From Candidatus Hodarchaeota archaeon (lineage in GTDB: Archaea; Asgardarchaeota; Heimdallarchaeia; Hodarchaeales; Hodarchaeaceae): a stretch of 64,000 nt of DNA. The stretch spans positions 62,001-126,000 of the forward strand of contig JAEOTC010000038.1 in NCBI GenBank assembly GCA_016840035.1, written 5' to 3'. Made by a program: the position numbers and the translations under genes. A model generated the notes under the pieces. That model was given only the letters and a program-made list of their open reading frames with translations. It was not told the origin of the DNA and ran no database searches. Shown here piece after piece: positions 8,297 through 17,177 of the stretch (its first letter is position 1; each line of letters opens with the position of its first letter).

Positions 8297-9511
8297 TTAC
8301 TTCTTTGTTGCTTCAAAAAAGTCCATAACAGCTTCTCCCAACAATTCAAAGGCCAAATTGATATTTAAACCTGTTTTAGCTGATGTAGGAAGATAGTGGA
8401 TTTCAAAACCACGATATTCTTTTGCGACATGTGAAAGTGTCCGTGCAAATTTCCTTGCTTTTGCATCAGAAACCCCGTGAATGCCTTCATCTCGTAAATC
8501 AGCCTTATTTCCTAAAATAATAATAGGTACAGGTCCTCTACCATTCAATTTCCAGAATTCGTTCATCCATCCAACAATGTTTTGGAAACTCTCAACACGA
8601 GTTGTGTCAAAAACTACTATTGCTCCCATGGCAGACATATAATAGGCTTTTCGAACTCCTTCAAAACGTGGTTGACCAGCAAGATCCCAGATGAGATATT
8701 TGACTTGTCTTCCTCCAGAGTACAAAACAGGTGATTCTTTGCTTGCCAAATCAGCTCCAATGGTCATCTGATAATCGTTCCGAAATCCTTCTCCTAAATA
8801 TTGTCTTCTAATTGATGTTTTTCCAACCGCACCATCGCCAATAAGAATAATTTTTAATGTATGATGCTCCTTAACAAAAGAGGATTGATTGGATTCGATT
8901 TGAGTAAGGACTTCCTGTCTAAATTCAGGATTACTTCGTAAAAGATCCTCAGAGTATTTAGCCATAATTGAAACGATTTGTAACGTAAGAGGCGCGATTC
9001 TATCTCTTGTGAATTGCTTTGTAGTTACGATAGCGAAAATGTATTTTTCATCGATTACAAAGAAGTGAATTATCTGAGATTCTAGAGATAATTCTTCGAT
9101 TAATTCTCCAAGCTTATGCCGAACATAATTCTTCATAGCATTTAAAATAAAGCTCAGCGATGTTTGACAACTGGCTTTATCAGAAAGGCAAATTTCAAAT
9201 AAGGGTCGTCCTGAATCACGAAAACATGTTACCATTACGATTTCTTCTGCTTTTTTGGAATGGAATAATCCAAATTGCTTGAATTTTTCTTGTTCCTCCT
9301 CCTCTGTCGGCTGAGAATGAGAATAAACATCTTCTAGGATGTGGAGAAAGTCACCACCATCAGTGAGTGCATCTTCCAGATCAACTTGGACCTTCAAATA
9401 GAATTCTTCCATTTCCATGGCTGCAATGTCTGATTCTATCTGTTTTTCAAGCATCGAAGCATAATCTGGACTATCTTGTGGTGAAGATCTCTTTTCATCT
9501 TCATCCGACAT
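8297..9511 (-). CDS. Rab/Ras-like small GTPase with N-terminal longin-like domain
   Basis: GTP-binding switch, likely in membrane trafficking. Residues 218-404 are a complete small GTPase: G1 GDGAVGKTS (226-234), G2 threonine in TIGAD, G3 WDLAGQ, G4 GNKADL and G5 TSAKTG. Glutamine follows DLAG, so intrinsic hydrolysis should be intact. Residues about 91-192 look like a longin/roadblock-type alpha-beta domain, unusual as an N-terminal fusion to a GTPase; residues 1-80 are acidic and helical. No C-terminal prenylation cysteine is present. It lies upstream of the vps23-vps28 pair in the same direction with a 200-base gap. Rab-like rather than Arf-like is judged from the G3 WDLAGQ and G4/G5 motifs. 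Confidence 0.9.
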   Translation of the reverse strand: MSDEDEKRSSPQDSPDYASMLEKQIESDIAAMEMEEFYLKVQVDLEDALTDGGDFLHILEDVYSHSQPTEEEEQEKFKQFGLFHSKKAEEIVMVTCFRDSGRPLFEICLSDKASCQTSLSFILNAMKNYVRHKLGELIEELSLESQIIHFFVIDEKYIFAIVTTKQFTRDRIAPLTLQIVSIMAKYSEDLLRSNPEFRQEVLTQIESNQSSFVKEHHTLKIILIGDGAVGKTSIRRQYLGEGFRNDYQMTIGADLASKESPVLYSGGRQVKYLIWDLAGQPRFEGVRKAYYMSAMGAIVVFDTTRVESFQNIVGWMNEFWKLNGRGPVPIIILGNKADLRDEGIHGVSDAKARKFARTLSHVAKEYRGFEIHYLPTSAKTGLNINLAFELLGEAVMDFFEATKK

Positions 9512-9658
9512 AATTTATCTCCAAATTAATTTTTGACTATGGTGTAATTGTCTCAGATCCTTAAATATTGTACTAAATTCATCAGAGATTGGAGTTTTTC
9601 TTACGACAATGCCAAATTATTTACTTGTATTTTGAATATCCACACGTTTAAATATTTA

Positions 9659-10663
9659 TTATTCAAGTTTAGAGAATAGTCCGGGGATTAGGAATGCTAT
9701 ACAAAATGCAATGACAAAATAAGATAGAAAGTTAGTCACCTGAGTAATCCATACGAGTTCAGGCTGAAATTCCATCGCAATATTATCAATCCCTTTTGCT
9801 ACAAAATATAGAACTACAACTGAAACAATTCCTATGAGAATACGAATAAAGATATTTTTAGAGCTCTCTCTTTTCGTTGAAAAATTTATATATTTTACTT
9901 CCAAGGGTTGACCAACTACTATGCCTGCTAATAGTCCTGGATAGGTTCCTAAATTAGCGTCAGCCCATACCGTAGGATCAGATAACGAGATTGTTTCATT
10001 GAATGGAATCACTGTCCCTAAAATGAGCATAATCAACCCAAGAATAGCTAATAACAAGCTAGCTAAGAGACCGTATATCATTTTCTGATTGTCTGACCAA
10101 CTCTTGCTACGTTCGCTTAAACTAGGTTCTAGTCTGGTGTACAGCCATGAAAGGAACAGACCAAACATGACACCAATTAGAATATCACTAGGCCAATGAA
10201 CTCCCAGATACGTTCTACTTAAAGGAATTGATACTAAGAATATTAACCCAATAATTAAGAGTGGTACACTTTTTACTTTCGCGAGTACATATCCCCATAT
10301 AGCACCTTGAGTTTGTGAATGTCCCGAGGGAAAAGAATATCCATTTGCACTCCAAACCGTTTCCTGACCTAGTACATTTGTAGTAACCTGAAAATCCTCA
10401 GCGTTATACACAAATGGGCGGGGATTATGAAAGAATATCTTCGCTACATAGTTTAAATGAGCAGAGAAAACAAGTAGATATATCAATTTTGTCATGAACT
10501 CTTTATCTAGGGTATAATAGAGTAATACTAGGATTATTAGAATCGGGAAAGTATTTCCAAGAGTTGTCACAACCCCAAAGTAGATATCAAGGAATTCATT
10601 TGATAATCCCTGAATTAAATCCAAAATACTTTCACCCAATGGGCCAAATAGGAGATCAGACAT
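9659..10663 (-). CDS. PAP2-family membrane phosphatase
   Basis: Multi-pass membrane lipid (or polyprenyl) phosphate phosphatase. The three PAP2 motifs are present in order: a K...RP motif (NPRPFVY near 75), the SGH motif in SFPSGHSQ (about 113) and SRTYLGVHWPSDIL (about 149-162) with the nucleophilic histidine in GVHWPSD. About eight hydrophobic segments span the rest, including four after the catalytic core, so the protein is longer than minimal PAP2 (about 200 residues). Substrate is unknown; undecaprenyl/dolichyl pyrophosphate or phosphatidate are the family options. Flanked by ESCRT-linked and Yip1-like membrane genes. Confidence 0.93.
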   Translation of the reverse strand: MSDLLFGPLGESILDLIQGLSNEFLDIYFGVVTTLGNTFPILIILVLLYYTLDKEFMTKLIYLLVFSAHLNYVAKIFFHNPRPFVYNAEDFQVTTNVLGQETVWSANGYSFPSGHSQTQGAIWGYVLAKVKSVPLLIIGLIFLVSIPLSRTYLGVHWPSDILIGVMFGLFLSWLYTRLEPSLSERSKSWSDNQKMIYGLLASLLLAILGLIMLILGTVIPFNETISLSDPTVWADANLGTYPGLLAGIVVGQPLEVKYINFSTKRESSKNIFIRILIGIVSVVVLYFVAKGIDNIAMEFQPELVWITQVTNFLSYFVIAFCIAFLIPGLFSKLE

Positions 10664-10848
10664 GATTAAACACCAGTTTTGATTTTGAGTAAAAGATTAC
10701 ATTTAAACTTTCTTCCCCAATATTTCTATAATATACCAGATTCTACTGGAAAGCATTCATAGAAATGCAAAATAATTATCAATAAGTTAATTTCTTAACT
10801 CATTATTCGATAATCAGTGGTTTACTTATCTTTTCGATGTGATATTTC

Positions 10849-11598
10849 GTGAGTGAATCAGAATCAATTGTATGTCCAAACTGTAGTGAAAGGAGTCCAG
10901 CTGGTTATATCTTATGCCCTTACTGTGGCTTTGATCTAACAAAAATACTGCGTCAGAGGCAGAAAATTGGAATTACCTTCAAAGAGCGATTTTCACGGAT
11001 TTGGAGAAGTCTTTCAGATCCTCGTGATAGTAAAATTCTATTCAATGAAATTGGAGTAAATCCAGATAGGTTAGGAGTGCTAATTCTATTATACCTTGTC
11101 TCAGTTTCGTATTCAACCGCTACAGTTGGAACTCTTGTAATAAAAGGGAGTAGTTCTTCTTGGCATGATTTTCACTTCTTTTATTTCCTTATTTCACCCT
11201 GGCTTGTTGGGATAGGCTTCCTGTTTTTGGCTTTATTTGGTTGGTTAATTTGCACACTCGTTATTTGGTTAATTGCCAAAACCCTTGGGGGAAAAGCAAG
11301 TTTACGTGACACGTATAGTATAGTGGGATATTCATTTGGCCCACTTATTACAGCTTCGTTGCTAATTTCTGTAGTAATTATTCTGCTTGGGAGTCCTCTG
11401 GAAATCGGTGATACTTTATCTTCCTCTGGTTACGGTATCTTTCATATACTCTATTTACCTTTCATAGCATTCTGTGCATATCATTGTGGGAATGGCCTTC
11501 AGTCTGGACATTTACTAAACCCAACGTACTCCTACATTCTTTCAGGTACAGTGGCAGGAGGATTTGCTATTTTATACCTAATTCCTGTTCTGGGTTGA
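10849..11598 (+). CDS. Zinc-ribbon + Yip1-like membrane protein
   Basis: The N-terminus has a CPNC...CPYC zinc ribbon (residues 9-27), followed by a basic linker and five hydrophobic segments. The membrane part (about 70-249), with an early amphipathic LFNEIGVNPDRLGVLI segment and evenly spaced helices, fits the Yip1/YIF1 superfamily, whose eukaryotic members bind Rab GTPases in ER-Golgi vesicles; prokaryotic Yip1-domain proteins are of unknown function. GTG start at 10849. It is convergent with the E1 gene (9 bases between ends). Yip1 assignment is by topology and pattern, so moderate. Confidence 0.65.
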   Translation: MSESESIVCPNCSERSPAGYILCPYCGFDLTKILRQRQKIGITFKERFSRIWRSLSDPRDSKILFNEIGVNPDRLGVLILLYLVSVSYSTATVGTLVIKGSSSSWHDFHFFYFLISPWLVGIGFLFLALFGWLICTLVIWLIAKTLGGKASLRDTYSIVGYSFGPLITASLLISVVIILLGSPLEIGDTLSSSGYGIFHILYLPFIAFCAYHCGNGLQSGHLLNPTYSYILSGTVAGGFAILYLIPVLG

Positions 11599-11607
11599 TA
11601 AAATAGA

Positions 11608-12642
11608 TTAGGAATCAAAATATACTTGAAATTTTAGTGGTTTAGAAAGTGAGGGATCAATTACACGAAGTATAGCTTCTGAGTCAATAATTTCATTCAA
11701 TCTCTTTGAAGTCTCACTAATCGTCTGTGTTCCAGAGATCATTACCATTTCCTTCCCTAAATTAAATGAATACCGTAATTGGTTCATAAAATCACCTATT
11801 AGCTGATCGATTGCTGATCTTACAGGAATAGCATTTAGTTGGTATTCACTAGAACAAACAAAACAGTCATCACGACGGGAAAGCTCGACAGCAGTAAATA
11901 CACCAGCGGTTCCATCCCAAAATAAGTATTCTTTGAGTGAAGGTAACTCTAAAATAATTTTCAATGTTTCTTGGGCCATCAATCCGCCTATTACAAAGGA
12001 AACACTGGATACTGATGGAATAACGTCATCAACAGGTTTCTTTTTGCGAGATTCTTTTCGTTGGTCCCCAAAAGGAGTACATGCCTTTTGAAGCTCTTCC
12101 TCTGGTATCAATGATTGACACTCTAAACAGGCATTTTCATGTGGGATAATCACCTGGAGATTACCTAAGAAACCAAACATCCCTCCTGACACTAGTGGAA
12201 GATCGTGCTCAACCACGTATGAATTAATCCATCTTCGATCAACGAATGTATCCAATCCTTCTACAATCACAGTCGCAGTTTCTAAATCAGCTTTTGTTAC
12301 ATCTTGAATTTTCATATTTAGAGGGGTAACTCTCAATTCAGGATTAATTTTCGATAACTCTCGTGCAGCTACTTCAACCTTCGATTTACCTACATCTTCC
12401 ATACGGAATAGTAACTGTCGATTTAGATTGCTAATCTCAATTGAATCGAAATCCACTAATACAAGTTCTCCTACTCCGGCCATCGCTAGTGAAACAGCTG
12501 CTACTGAACCCAAAGCTCCCAAACCTACAATTATTACCTTTCCCTTGTGTATTTTCTCTTGATCCCAATTTTCTATGAGTGTTTGCCTATCATACCTGAT
12601 TTTCTGGGATTCGTGAGTAAAATTGTTCATATTGTTCCCCAA
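11608..12642 (-). CDS. E1-like ubiquitin-activating enzyme
   Basis: Adenylates and thioesterifies the ubiquitin encoded just upstream. The ThiF/MoeB/UBA fold shows GLGALGS (40-46), DFDSIEISNLNRQLLFR (64-80) with the conserved Asp, Asn, Arg and Gln, the EGLDTFVDRRWIN crossover and zinc ligands C172/C175 with C260/C263. C188 in KACTP corresponds to the catalytic cysteine, and residues 270-344 form a separate C-terminal region suited to a ubiquitin-fold domain that recruits E2. At 344 residues it resembles single-domain archaeal E1 (Caldiarchaeum type) rather than eukaryotic UBA1. Ubiquitin lies 210 bases upstream on the same strand. Confidence 0.92.
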   Translation of the reverse strand: MGNNMNNFTHESQKIRYDRQTLIENWDQEKIHKGKVIIVGLGALGSVAAVSLAMAGVGELVLVDFDSIEISNLNRQLLFRMEDVGKSKVEVAARELSKINPELRVTPLNMKIQDVTKADLETATVIVEGLDTFVDRRWINSYVVEHDLPLVSGGMFGFLGNLQVIIPHENACLECQSLIPEEELQKACTPFGDQRKESRKKKPVDDVIPSVSSVSFVIGGLMAQETLKIILELPSLKEYLFWDGTAGVFTAVELSRRDDCFVCSSEYQLNAIPVRSAIDQLIGDFMNQLRYSFNLGKEMVMISGTQTISETSKRLNEIIDSEAILRVIDPSLSKPLKFQVYFDS

Positions 12643-12851
12643 ATTGACTGATGAAAGACTTTGTTTAATTTTTTTCTTCAGCTTTATTATATTAAGGACG
12701 ATTTTAAATCATCTTGGAAAGAGTAACCCAACAAACTCAATGCAGCTGTGAATGAATATTGAAAAACGATTGCGTACAATCGCTATGGTATCCATATTTC
12801 AATAGAAAAGAATTACTCAAGAAGAAAAATAAGAAAAAAAGAGAAAGACAA

Positions 12852-13094
12852 TTATTTAACCGTTCCACCGGTTGTTCTCGTAATCATGTATAATTTATCT
12901 AAATCTTCAATACCCGCGGATTTTAATGTCTCGCTCTCATCAAGCTGTTTTCCCTGAAAAACTAAAATCACTGAACGGGCAGGAATACGTTTTTGTTGTG
13001 CAACGCGCTCTTTAATAGATGCTAATGATTCAGTTTTTTCACAAGTAAGCGTTATCTGTCCTCCTCCAATTGCTTGGACAATATTTATCTGCAT
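12852..13094 (-). CDS. ub: Ubiquitin-like modifier with C-terminal precursor tail
   Basis: Beta-grasp modifier. It starts MQI like ubiquitin, has SIKERVAQQKRIP in place of NVKAKIQDKEGIP, FQGKQL in place of FAGKQL (K49 aligns with ubiquitin K48) and the ...LDKLYMITR strand. The C-terminus is TGG at 75-77 followed by T-V-K, so a peptidase must cut after Gly77 before the E1 can act. No JAMM-type deubiquitinase is recognised in the window. The gene precedes the E1 on the same strand. The long T/A-rich gap after it (12643-12851) shows no other gene. Confidence 0.95.
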   Translation of the reverse strand: MQINIVQAIGGGQITLTCEKTESLASIKERVAQQKRIPARSVILVFQGKQLDESETLKSAGIEDLDKLYMITRTTGGTVK

Positions 13095-13273
13095 TTTTGA
13101 TTCCCAGCTAAGTATTTCTTGTTTAATCTAGTGATGTTCTTCATATCAAATTTTGAAGTTACTTCGACTAAGCCCACTAAGATCATAGGCCGAGAGCTTA
13201 TAAAAGATACGAAAGGGGATTATGAAACTCTGAAGAATCATATTGATCTTATGATATTTCAACATAAATGTTT

Positions 13274-14077
13274 CTATTCTTCTTCATCATCCTCGAGAAA
13301 TTCTATTCCTTCATTTGTAATCTGGAATGTTAATGTTTTCGTAGTATGTTTTGTACCTCTCATTTTACTGATTCGGAGGATTCGCATCATTTCTCCTCGC
13401 ACAGATAACATATCCAAATGTATTATAGAATCGGCAATATACTCTTCCCCAAAAATCGATGTGCCCGTATTACTAGGAAGCTCTGATATCGCAAGTGTAG
13501 TTACATTAAGGGAGGCAATATTGGTTAAGAAACCCGTAGTAATTTTTCTCAAGAAGCCCTGGTCATTCCCGTAGTCATAAAACCGAAAAGCCGCAAGTGG
13601 ATCAATAACTATCCGTTCTATCTTCTTTTCCTCGACTACTTGACTGATGTGATAGAAAACACGATGGAGGAATGTAGGTAAAGATGTCTCATCATATGGT
13701 ACTCCTTCGGTTTCCATAATAAATGGTGAGTCTTCTGACATATTGAGACTATCAGGATCCCATAATTCCCAACCTGAAGGTGTAAAATCTAGCATGATAA
13801 TTTTTTCGGGTTCCACATAGTGATTGTGATCAAAAAATAAAAAATTACTCGCATCTCGACGGATAGCCCACGGAGGCTCTTGCATAGCTATAAGTAATCC
13901 ATTTTCATTCTTTAACGCCCCATCTGATAAAAAATGTAGACCAAAAATAGTTTTACCAGCTCCTGCTGGTCCAATAATCAAATTTGTTGAACCTTTGATA
14001 AACCCACCTTGAGTAAGTTCATCTAGATTTGGTATGCCGCTAGTTACACGTATTTTTTCAAACAAATGATGCCACAT
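13274..14077 (-). CDS. KaiC/RecA-superfamily ATPase
   Basis: Single RecA-like domain with GIPNLDELTQGGFIKG at the start, Walker A GPAGAGKT (residues 37-44), the catalytic-glutamate region QEPPWAIRRDA and a Walker B-like IERIVIDPLA. This is the KaiC/RadA-related archaeal ATPase family (ATPase of unknown signalling role; some bind DNA, others archaellum or clock partners). The C-terminus is acidic (EDDEEE). Located between ubiquitin and the Arf-like GTPase on the same strand, but spacing (about 180 and 100 bases) does not demand co-transcription. Substrate unknown. Confidence 0.85.
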   Translation of the reverse strand: MWHHLFEKIRVTSGIPNLDELTQGGFIKGSTNLIIGPAGAGKTIFGLHFLSDGALKNENGLLIAMQEPPWAIRRDASNFLFFDHNHYVEPEKIIMLDFTPSGWELWDPDSLNMSEDSPFIMETEGVPYDETSLPTFLHRVFYHISQVVEEKKIERIVIDPLAAFRFYDYGNDQGFLRKITTGFLTNIASLNVTTLAISELPSNTGTSIFGEEYIADSIIHLDMLSVRGEMMRILRISKMRGTKHTTKTLTFQITNEGIEFLEDDEEE

Positions 14078-14183
14078 TTCCTCTATGGGATTCTAGAGAA
14101 AAATAGCATTTCCTTCTTTATTAGTTAAACTCAATTCGAAATCCGCTTGAATCACACTAATTTGTAGGAAAGTTCATTCTTAA

Positions 14184-14753
14184 CTAGATTTGAGTCTGTT
14201 CAACAACGACTTTTCGATATTTTATCATTTCTTTGACAAGGTATGCGAATGCAGCTTCAAGATTTTCCCCGCTTCTAATTCCTCCGGGATCTGTTGCTAC
14301 CGTTCCAAATATTTGATATGTATACTCTTTTAGATGCGCTTCAACGAATGCTTTCAGGATGAAGTCAGGAGAAAGTGCGATTGGCAAATCCTGTTTATTT
14401 GCAATCACTAAGATAGGTATTTTACCTGGTATCAATCGTAAAGCTTCATCCAACCACTGTTCATCATTTCTAAAATTCCTTTGAGAACTATCGACAATAA
14501 AAACTATCCCATCAGCTGTTCTTACAAATCGTTCATGGTATCGCATATCTAAAAACCGCTTCTGCCCACCCACATCAATTAACCCTAACACAGCAGAATC
14601 TATCTCAACATGAGATACTCCAAAGGCTATTGTTGGTTTAATATTTCTTGGGGCTGGATACCCATGTTCCAAATAGAAAGCGATGGAGGATTTCCCTACT
14701 CCGCTGGTACCAAGAAGTATCACCGAAAATATGTTATCAGATGAAGTCTGCAT
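14184..14753 (-). CDS. Arf/Arl-like small GTPase
   Basis: Small GTPase of the Arf/Sar branch. G1 is GTSGVGKSS, switch I has the KPTIAFG threonine, G3 is DVGGQ (Arf hallmark, with glutamine), G4 NKQDL and a G5-like GTVATD. No prenylation motif. An in-frame TTG 16 codons upstream would extend the protein to 205 residues, but I prefer the ATG giving MQTSSDNIFSVILLG because the extra residues do not look like a typical Arf amphipathic helix. No myristoylation glycine at residue 2 in either version. It may work with the Rab-like GTPase and ESCRT genes nearby; that is inference from context. Confidence 0.9.
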   Translation of the reverse strand: MQTSSDNIFSVILLGTSGVGKSSIAFYLEHGYPAPRNIKPTIAFGVSHVEIDSAVLGLIDVGGQKRFLDMRYHERFVRTADGIVFIVDSSQRNFRNDEQWLDEALRLIPGKIPILVIANKQDLPIALSPDFILKAFVEAHLKEYTYQIFGTVATDPGGIRSGENLEAAFAYLVKEMIKYRKVVVEQTQI

Positions 14754-14982
14754 ATGGAAATGAATCCTAGTATTACTACTAATGGCTGAAATAGTACTCA
14801 AACATTAGAGATATTAGTGTAAGTTAAATCTCCTATACACTAATTGAAAATGGAATCGAAACTTTAAAAGAGATTCCAAACTAAAATTAATATTAAGAAC
14901 TTGGAAAACTAACTAGTTATTTCAATAGAAATTTATGAGGATATTTTCCTATGAAAATTAGTTTTTATTTTTCCCTTTGTGA

Positions 14983-15372
14983 ATGAAAATGAACCAGAAA
15001 TCTCGCGAAATTAAAATTGAATCACTAAAGACTCCGAAAGGAGATGTACCGACTGTAAAAGGATTGGAATTGGTAATGGAACTGTTCTTTTCTGAATATA
15101 ACAAATTGGGATCTGTTATAGATTCCCTTCAGAAGAAAATTGGAGATTTATCAGGTGAGATTTCGAAACAATCAAAGCTAATGACCGATTTTGGAAAAAA
15201 TTTTTCAGATTTGATTGTAATTTTAGGGAACTTTGAACGTAAAATCGAACAACAACAATCTGCTACAGCAAATACCCGTCTCATGGAAACGACTGATTTA
15301 TTAACCTTAAAAAAGGACTTATCTCAAATTTTAACAAAATTAGAGTCATTGCTGACAATTAATGAAAGGTAA
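14983..15372 (+). CDS. Coiled-coil protein of unknown function, first gene of RING operon
   Basis: Not recognised. 129 residues, with a basic N-terminus and an almost continuous helix (about 30-125) rich in L/I/K heptads, predicted as coiled coil or helical bundle. It overlaps or abuts the RING-finger gene downstream (its stop lies after the first possible RING start) so the two are translationally linked. No signal peptide or membrane segment. Possible adaptor or scaffold for the RING protein; nothing in the sequence proves it. Confidence 0.75.
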   Translation: MKMNQKSREIKIESLKTPKGDVPTVKGLELVMELFFSEYNKLGSVIDSLQKKIGDLSGEISKQSKLMTDFGKNFSDLIVILGNFERKIEQQQSATANTRLMETTDLLTLKKDLSQILTKLESLLTINER

Positions 15373-15382
15373 AGGCAATCCT

Positions 15383-15595
15383 ATGAAACAAACTAGTATA
15401 AAACTAATTTCAAGTCCAATTGGATCTTGGAATCCATTTCAGACTCCCTCTAAGTGCATTATCTGTTGGAAACCGATGAAAGAGAGTGAACCTTTGATGG
15501 AGTGTCCCCACTGCCATAGTAGAGCCCACCAAGAGCACATGCTGCGCTGGTTAGCAAAGAAAGGTTATTGTCCTTTCTGTAACAATAAGTGGTAA
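15383..15595 (+). CDS. Small RING-finger-like protein, candidate ubiquitin E3
   Basis: Short zinc protein of about 70 residues. After a basic leader it has CIIC, about 11 residues, CPHCHSRAHQEH, then MLRWL and CPFC, the order and spacing of a RING-H2/Rbx1-like finger (C..C...C.H...H..H/C...WL...CP.C). Asgard and Caldiarchaeum ubiquitin operons encode such small RING finger proteins beside ubiquitin, E1 and E2, so it is the likely E3 of this locus. I chose the ATG preceded by AAAGG; an upstream ATG at 15362 overlapping the preceding gene is possible. The next gene begins 1 base after its stop. Confidence 0.82.
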   Translation: MKQTSIKLISSPIGSWNPFQTPSKCIICWKPMKESEPLMECPHCHSRAHQEHMLRWLAKKGYCPFCNNKW

Positions 15596-15596
15596 T

Positions 15597-16049
15597 ATGA
15601 AGGAACTTATACATCTACCTAAAGTCATTAAAAAATTGGAACAGAACCTAGAAGGTTATTTAGGTAAGCTATTCCCGACACGAGAACGAACTTTACCTGT
15701 AAAAAAAATGAAAAGGGAAAATAATACGATAATGACATGGAATGTGTATCCTAATCCTCCTGAAAAAATTAACAAAATTTTTGTAGACTTAGAAAAAATA
15801 ATTTCGAGAATTCTCAAACATCCTATTGATGGGGAACTAATCTGTTATGAGATTAAGGCTGGTCAAATTCTTGATGGAGGAGTTAATGCCTTTTCAATAC
15901 TTCAAGGATTCAACTGGGATTTATACCTGTACCAACCTGAAATTTTCATATACATTAGGTTACAACATGAATCAGACCTTGATGTAACCAATGAATGGAT
16001 TTCAATTGATATTGACCTAGTTAATAATTCGGCCTGGTTCCTTGACTAG
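15597..16049 (+). CDS. Unknown protein, third gene of RING operon
   Basis: Not recognised. 150 residues: a helical start (KVIKKLEQNLEGYLGK), a basic stretch and then an alternating strand/helix region with a YEIKAGQI segment, a Q-x-N-W-D-L-Y-L-Y strand, FIYIRLQ and ISIDIDL. It has no signal peptide, membrane segment or metal motif. The start codon comes right after the RING stop, so it is translated together with the RING and coiled-coil genes and may belong to the same function. Converges on the MBL-fold gene with 10 bases between ends. Confidence 0.72.
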   Translation: MKELIHLPKVIKKLEQNLEGYLGKLFPTRERTLPVKKMKRENNTIMTWNVYPNPPEKINKIFVDLEKIISRILKHPIDGELICYEIKAGQILDGGVNAFSILQGFNWDLYLYQPEIFIYIRLQHESDLDVTNEWISIDIDLVNNSAWFLD

Positions 16050-16059
16050 AGTTTTCATT

Positions 16060-17004
16060 TCAAACGATTTTCCATCTCTTGGAATGGCTTTCGTATTCTG
16101 TTCGTCCTTCCACCTCCATTTCTTTGAGGAATGCATTTGCAGTTGTGGATCCCACTCCTAGTTCACTAAATGGAGATTCCCAAGATATACCAATTGTATT
16201 CATATATTCTTCTGCAATATATTGTATTTTAGCTTCCCCTTTGCTTACTAATACATCATAGATAGTATCTTTTGTGTGTTTATGTTCAAAAATTAAATTG
16301 TGAATGTACAGATCAAATGGGTGCGGAACTGGACTTTGATGGGAGGGACAAATTACTTCTGTCGTGAGATTAGATAACATTTCAAGAAGTTTCAACCGTT
16401 TTTGGGAACTGCCTGTCCCATCAATGAAGAAGGAGGCTGGTTGTTCTGGGGCAATATTAGCTTCATCACCAATAAAAGTACATTTAGCAGAATAAGCTTG
16501 TATTAAAATTGAATCTTTCGAATGACCCCCAGTAGATTGCAGAATAAGTTCTTCAGATCCAAGATCAATTGATTCACTACCACTAAAGCAAGTTATATGC
16601 TCTTCTTTAACTTTACTAATTTTTGAAAATAATGATGACTTCATTGCGAGACTGAATTTTGATGGATTCGGGAATTGCTCATCTAAAATATACTTCTGAC
16701 CTTCAGTGAGTGCTTTTTTCCCTGATTCATGGATTACAATCATCGGTTTAATTTTTGAAAGAGCACTTACTCCTGCCCAATGATCAGGGTGGGTATGAGT
16801 TAGGACTAAATACTTAATATCTGAAGTATCTCTACCTTCTTTCTTCACAAAAGATATTATATCTTTCCCAACTGATCTTGAAGGTAAATCAATTATTGCA
16901 ATCTTTTCCCCCATGACCAGATAACTGGCAAATTCTTCTTCTTGCTTACCTGTTTTTCCTACAATCCGAAAAACTCCTGGTGCCCATTCTACAAAGTTTC
17001 CCAA
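16060..17004 (-). CDS. MBL-fold metallohydrolase
   Basis: Metallo-beta-lactamase fold hydrolase. The signature THTHPDHWAG (about 68-77) supplies zinc ligands; further metal residues are expected in GGHSKDS (about 155), FIGDEAN with the bridging aspartate, and CPSHQSP (about 216). Residues 230-314 form a C-terminal winged-helix-like extension as in glyoxalase II/lactamase-like archaeal proteins (LACTB2 type). Substrate unknown; hydroxyacylglutathione or thioester hydrolysis are family options, RNA is less likely because no beta-CASP domain is present. Divergent from the TIM-barrel gene. Confidence 0.9.
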   Translation of the reverse strand: MGNFVEWAPGVFRIVGKTGKQEEEFASYLVMGEKIAIIDLPSRSVGKDIISFVKKEGRDTSDIKYLVLTHTHPDHWAGVSALSKIKPMIVIHESGKKALTEGQKYILDEQFPNPSKFSLAMKSSLFSKISKVKEEHITCFSGSESIDLGSEELILQSTGGHSKDSILIQAYSAKCTFIGDEANIAPEQPASFFIDGTGSSQKRLKLLEMLSNLTTEVICPSHQSPVPHPFDLYIHNLIFEHKHTKDTIYDVLVSKGEAKIQYIAEEYMNTIGISWESPFSELGVGSTTANAFLKEMEVEGRTEYESHSKRWKIV

Positions 17005-17177
17005 AAATATTCACCTATTTCAGTTTGATGTGACTTTTTCTGAATAAAACCCTCGTAATTTCTTTATTAATGCTTTTTGGTGGAGGAGGTCGCTTTTCTG
17101 TAAAAGATTTTCTCTGCAACAATAAAGGATAATTTTTAAAAAGAATCTCTAGAATCAAGATCGTATATGAGAGTCCT

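Noticed and set aside
13119-13574. Plus-strand open frame of 151 codons overlapping the KaiC-like gene
   Set aside because: Lies opposite a clear ATPase gene and has no motif; frame shadow.
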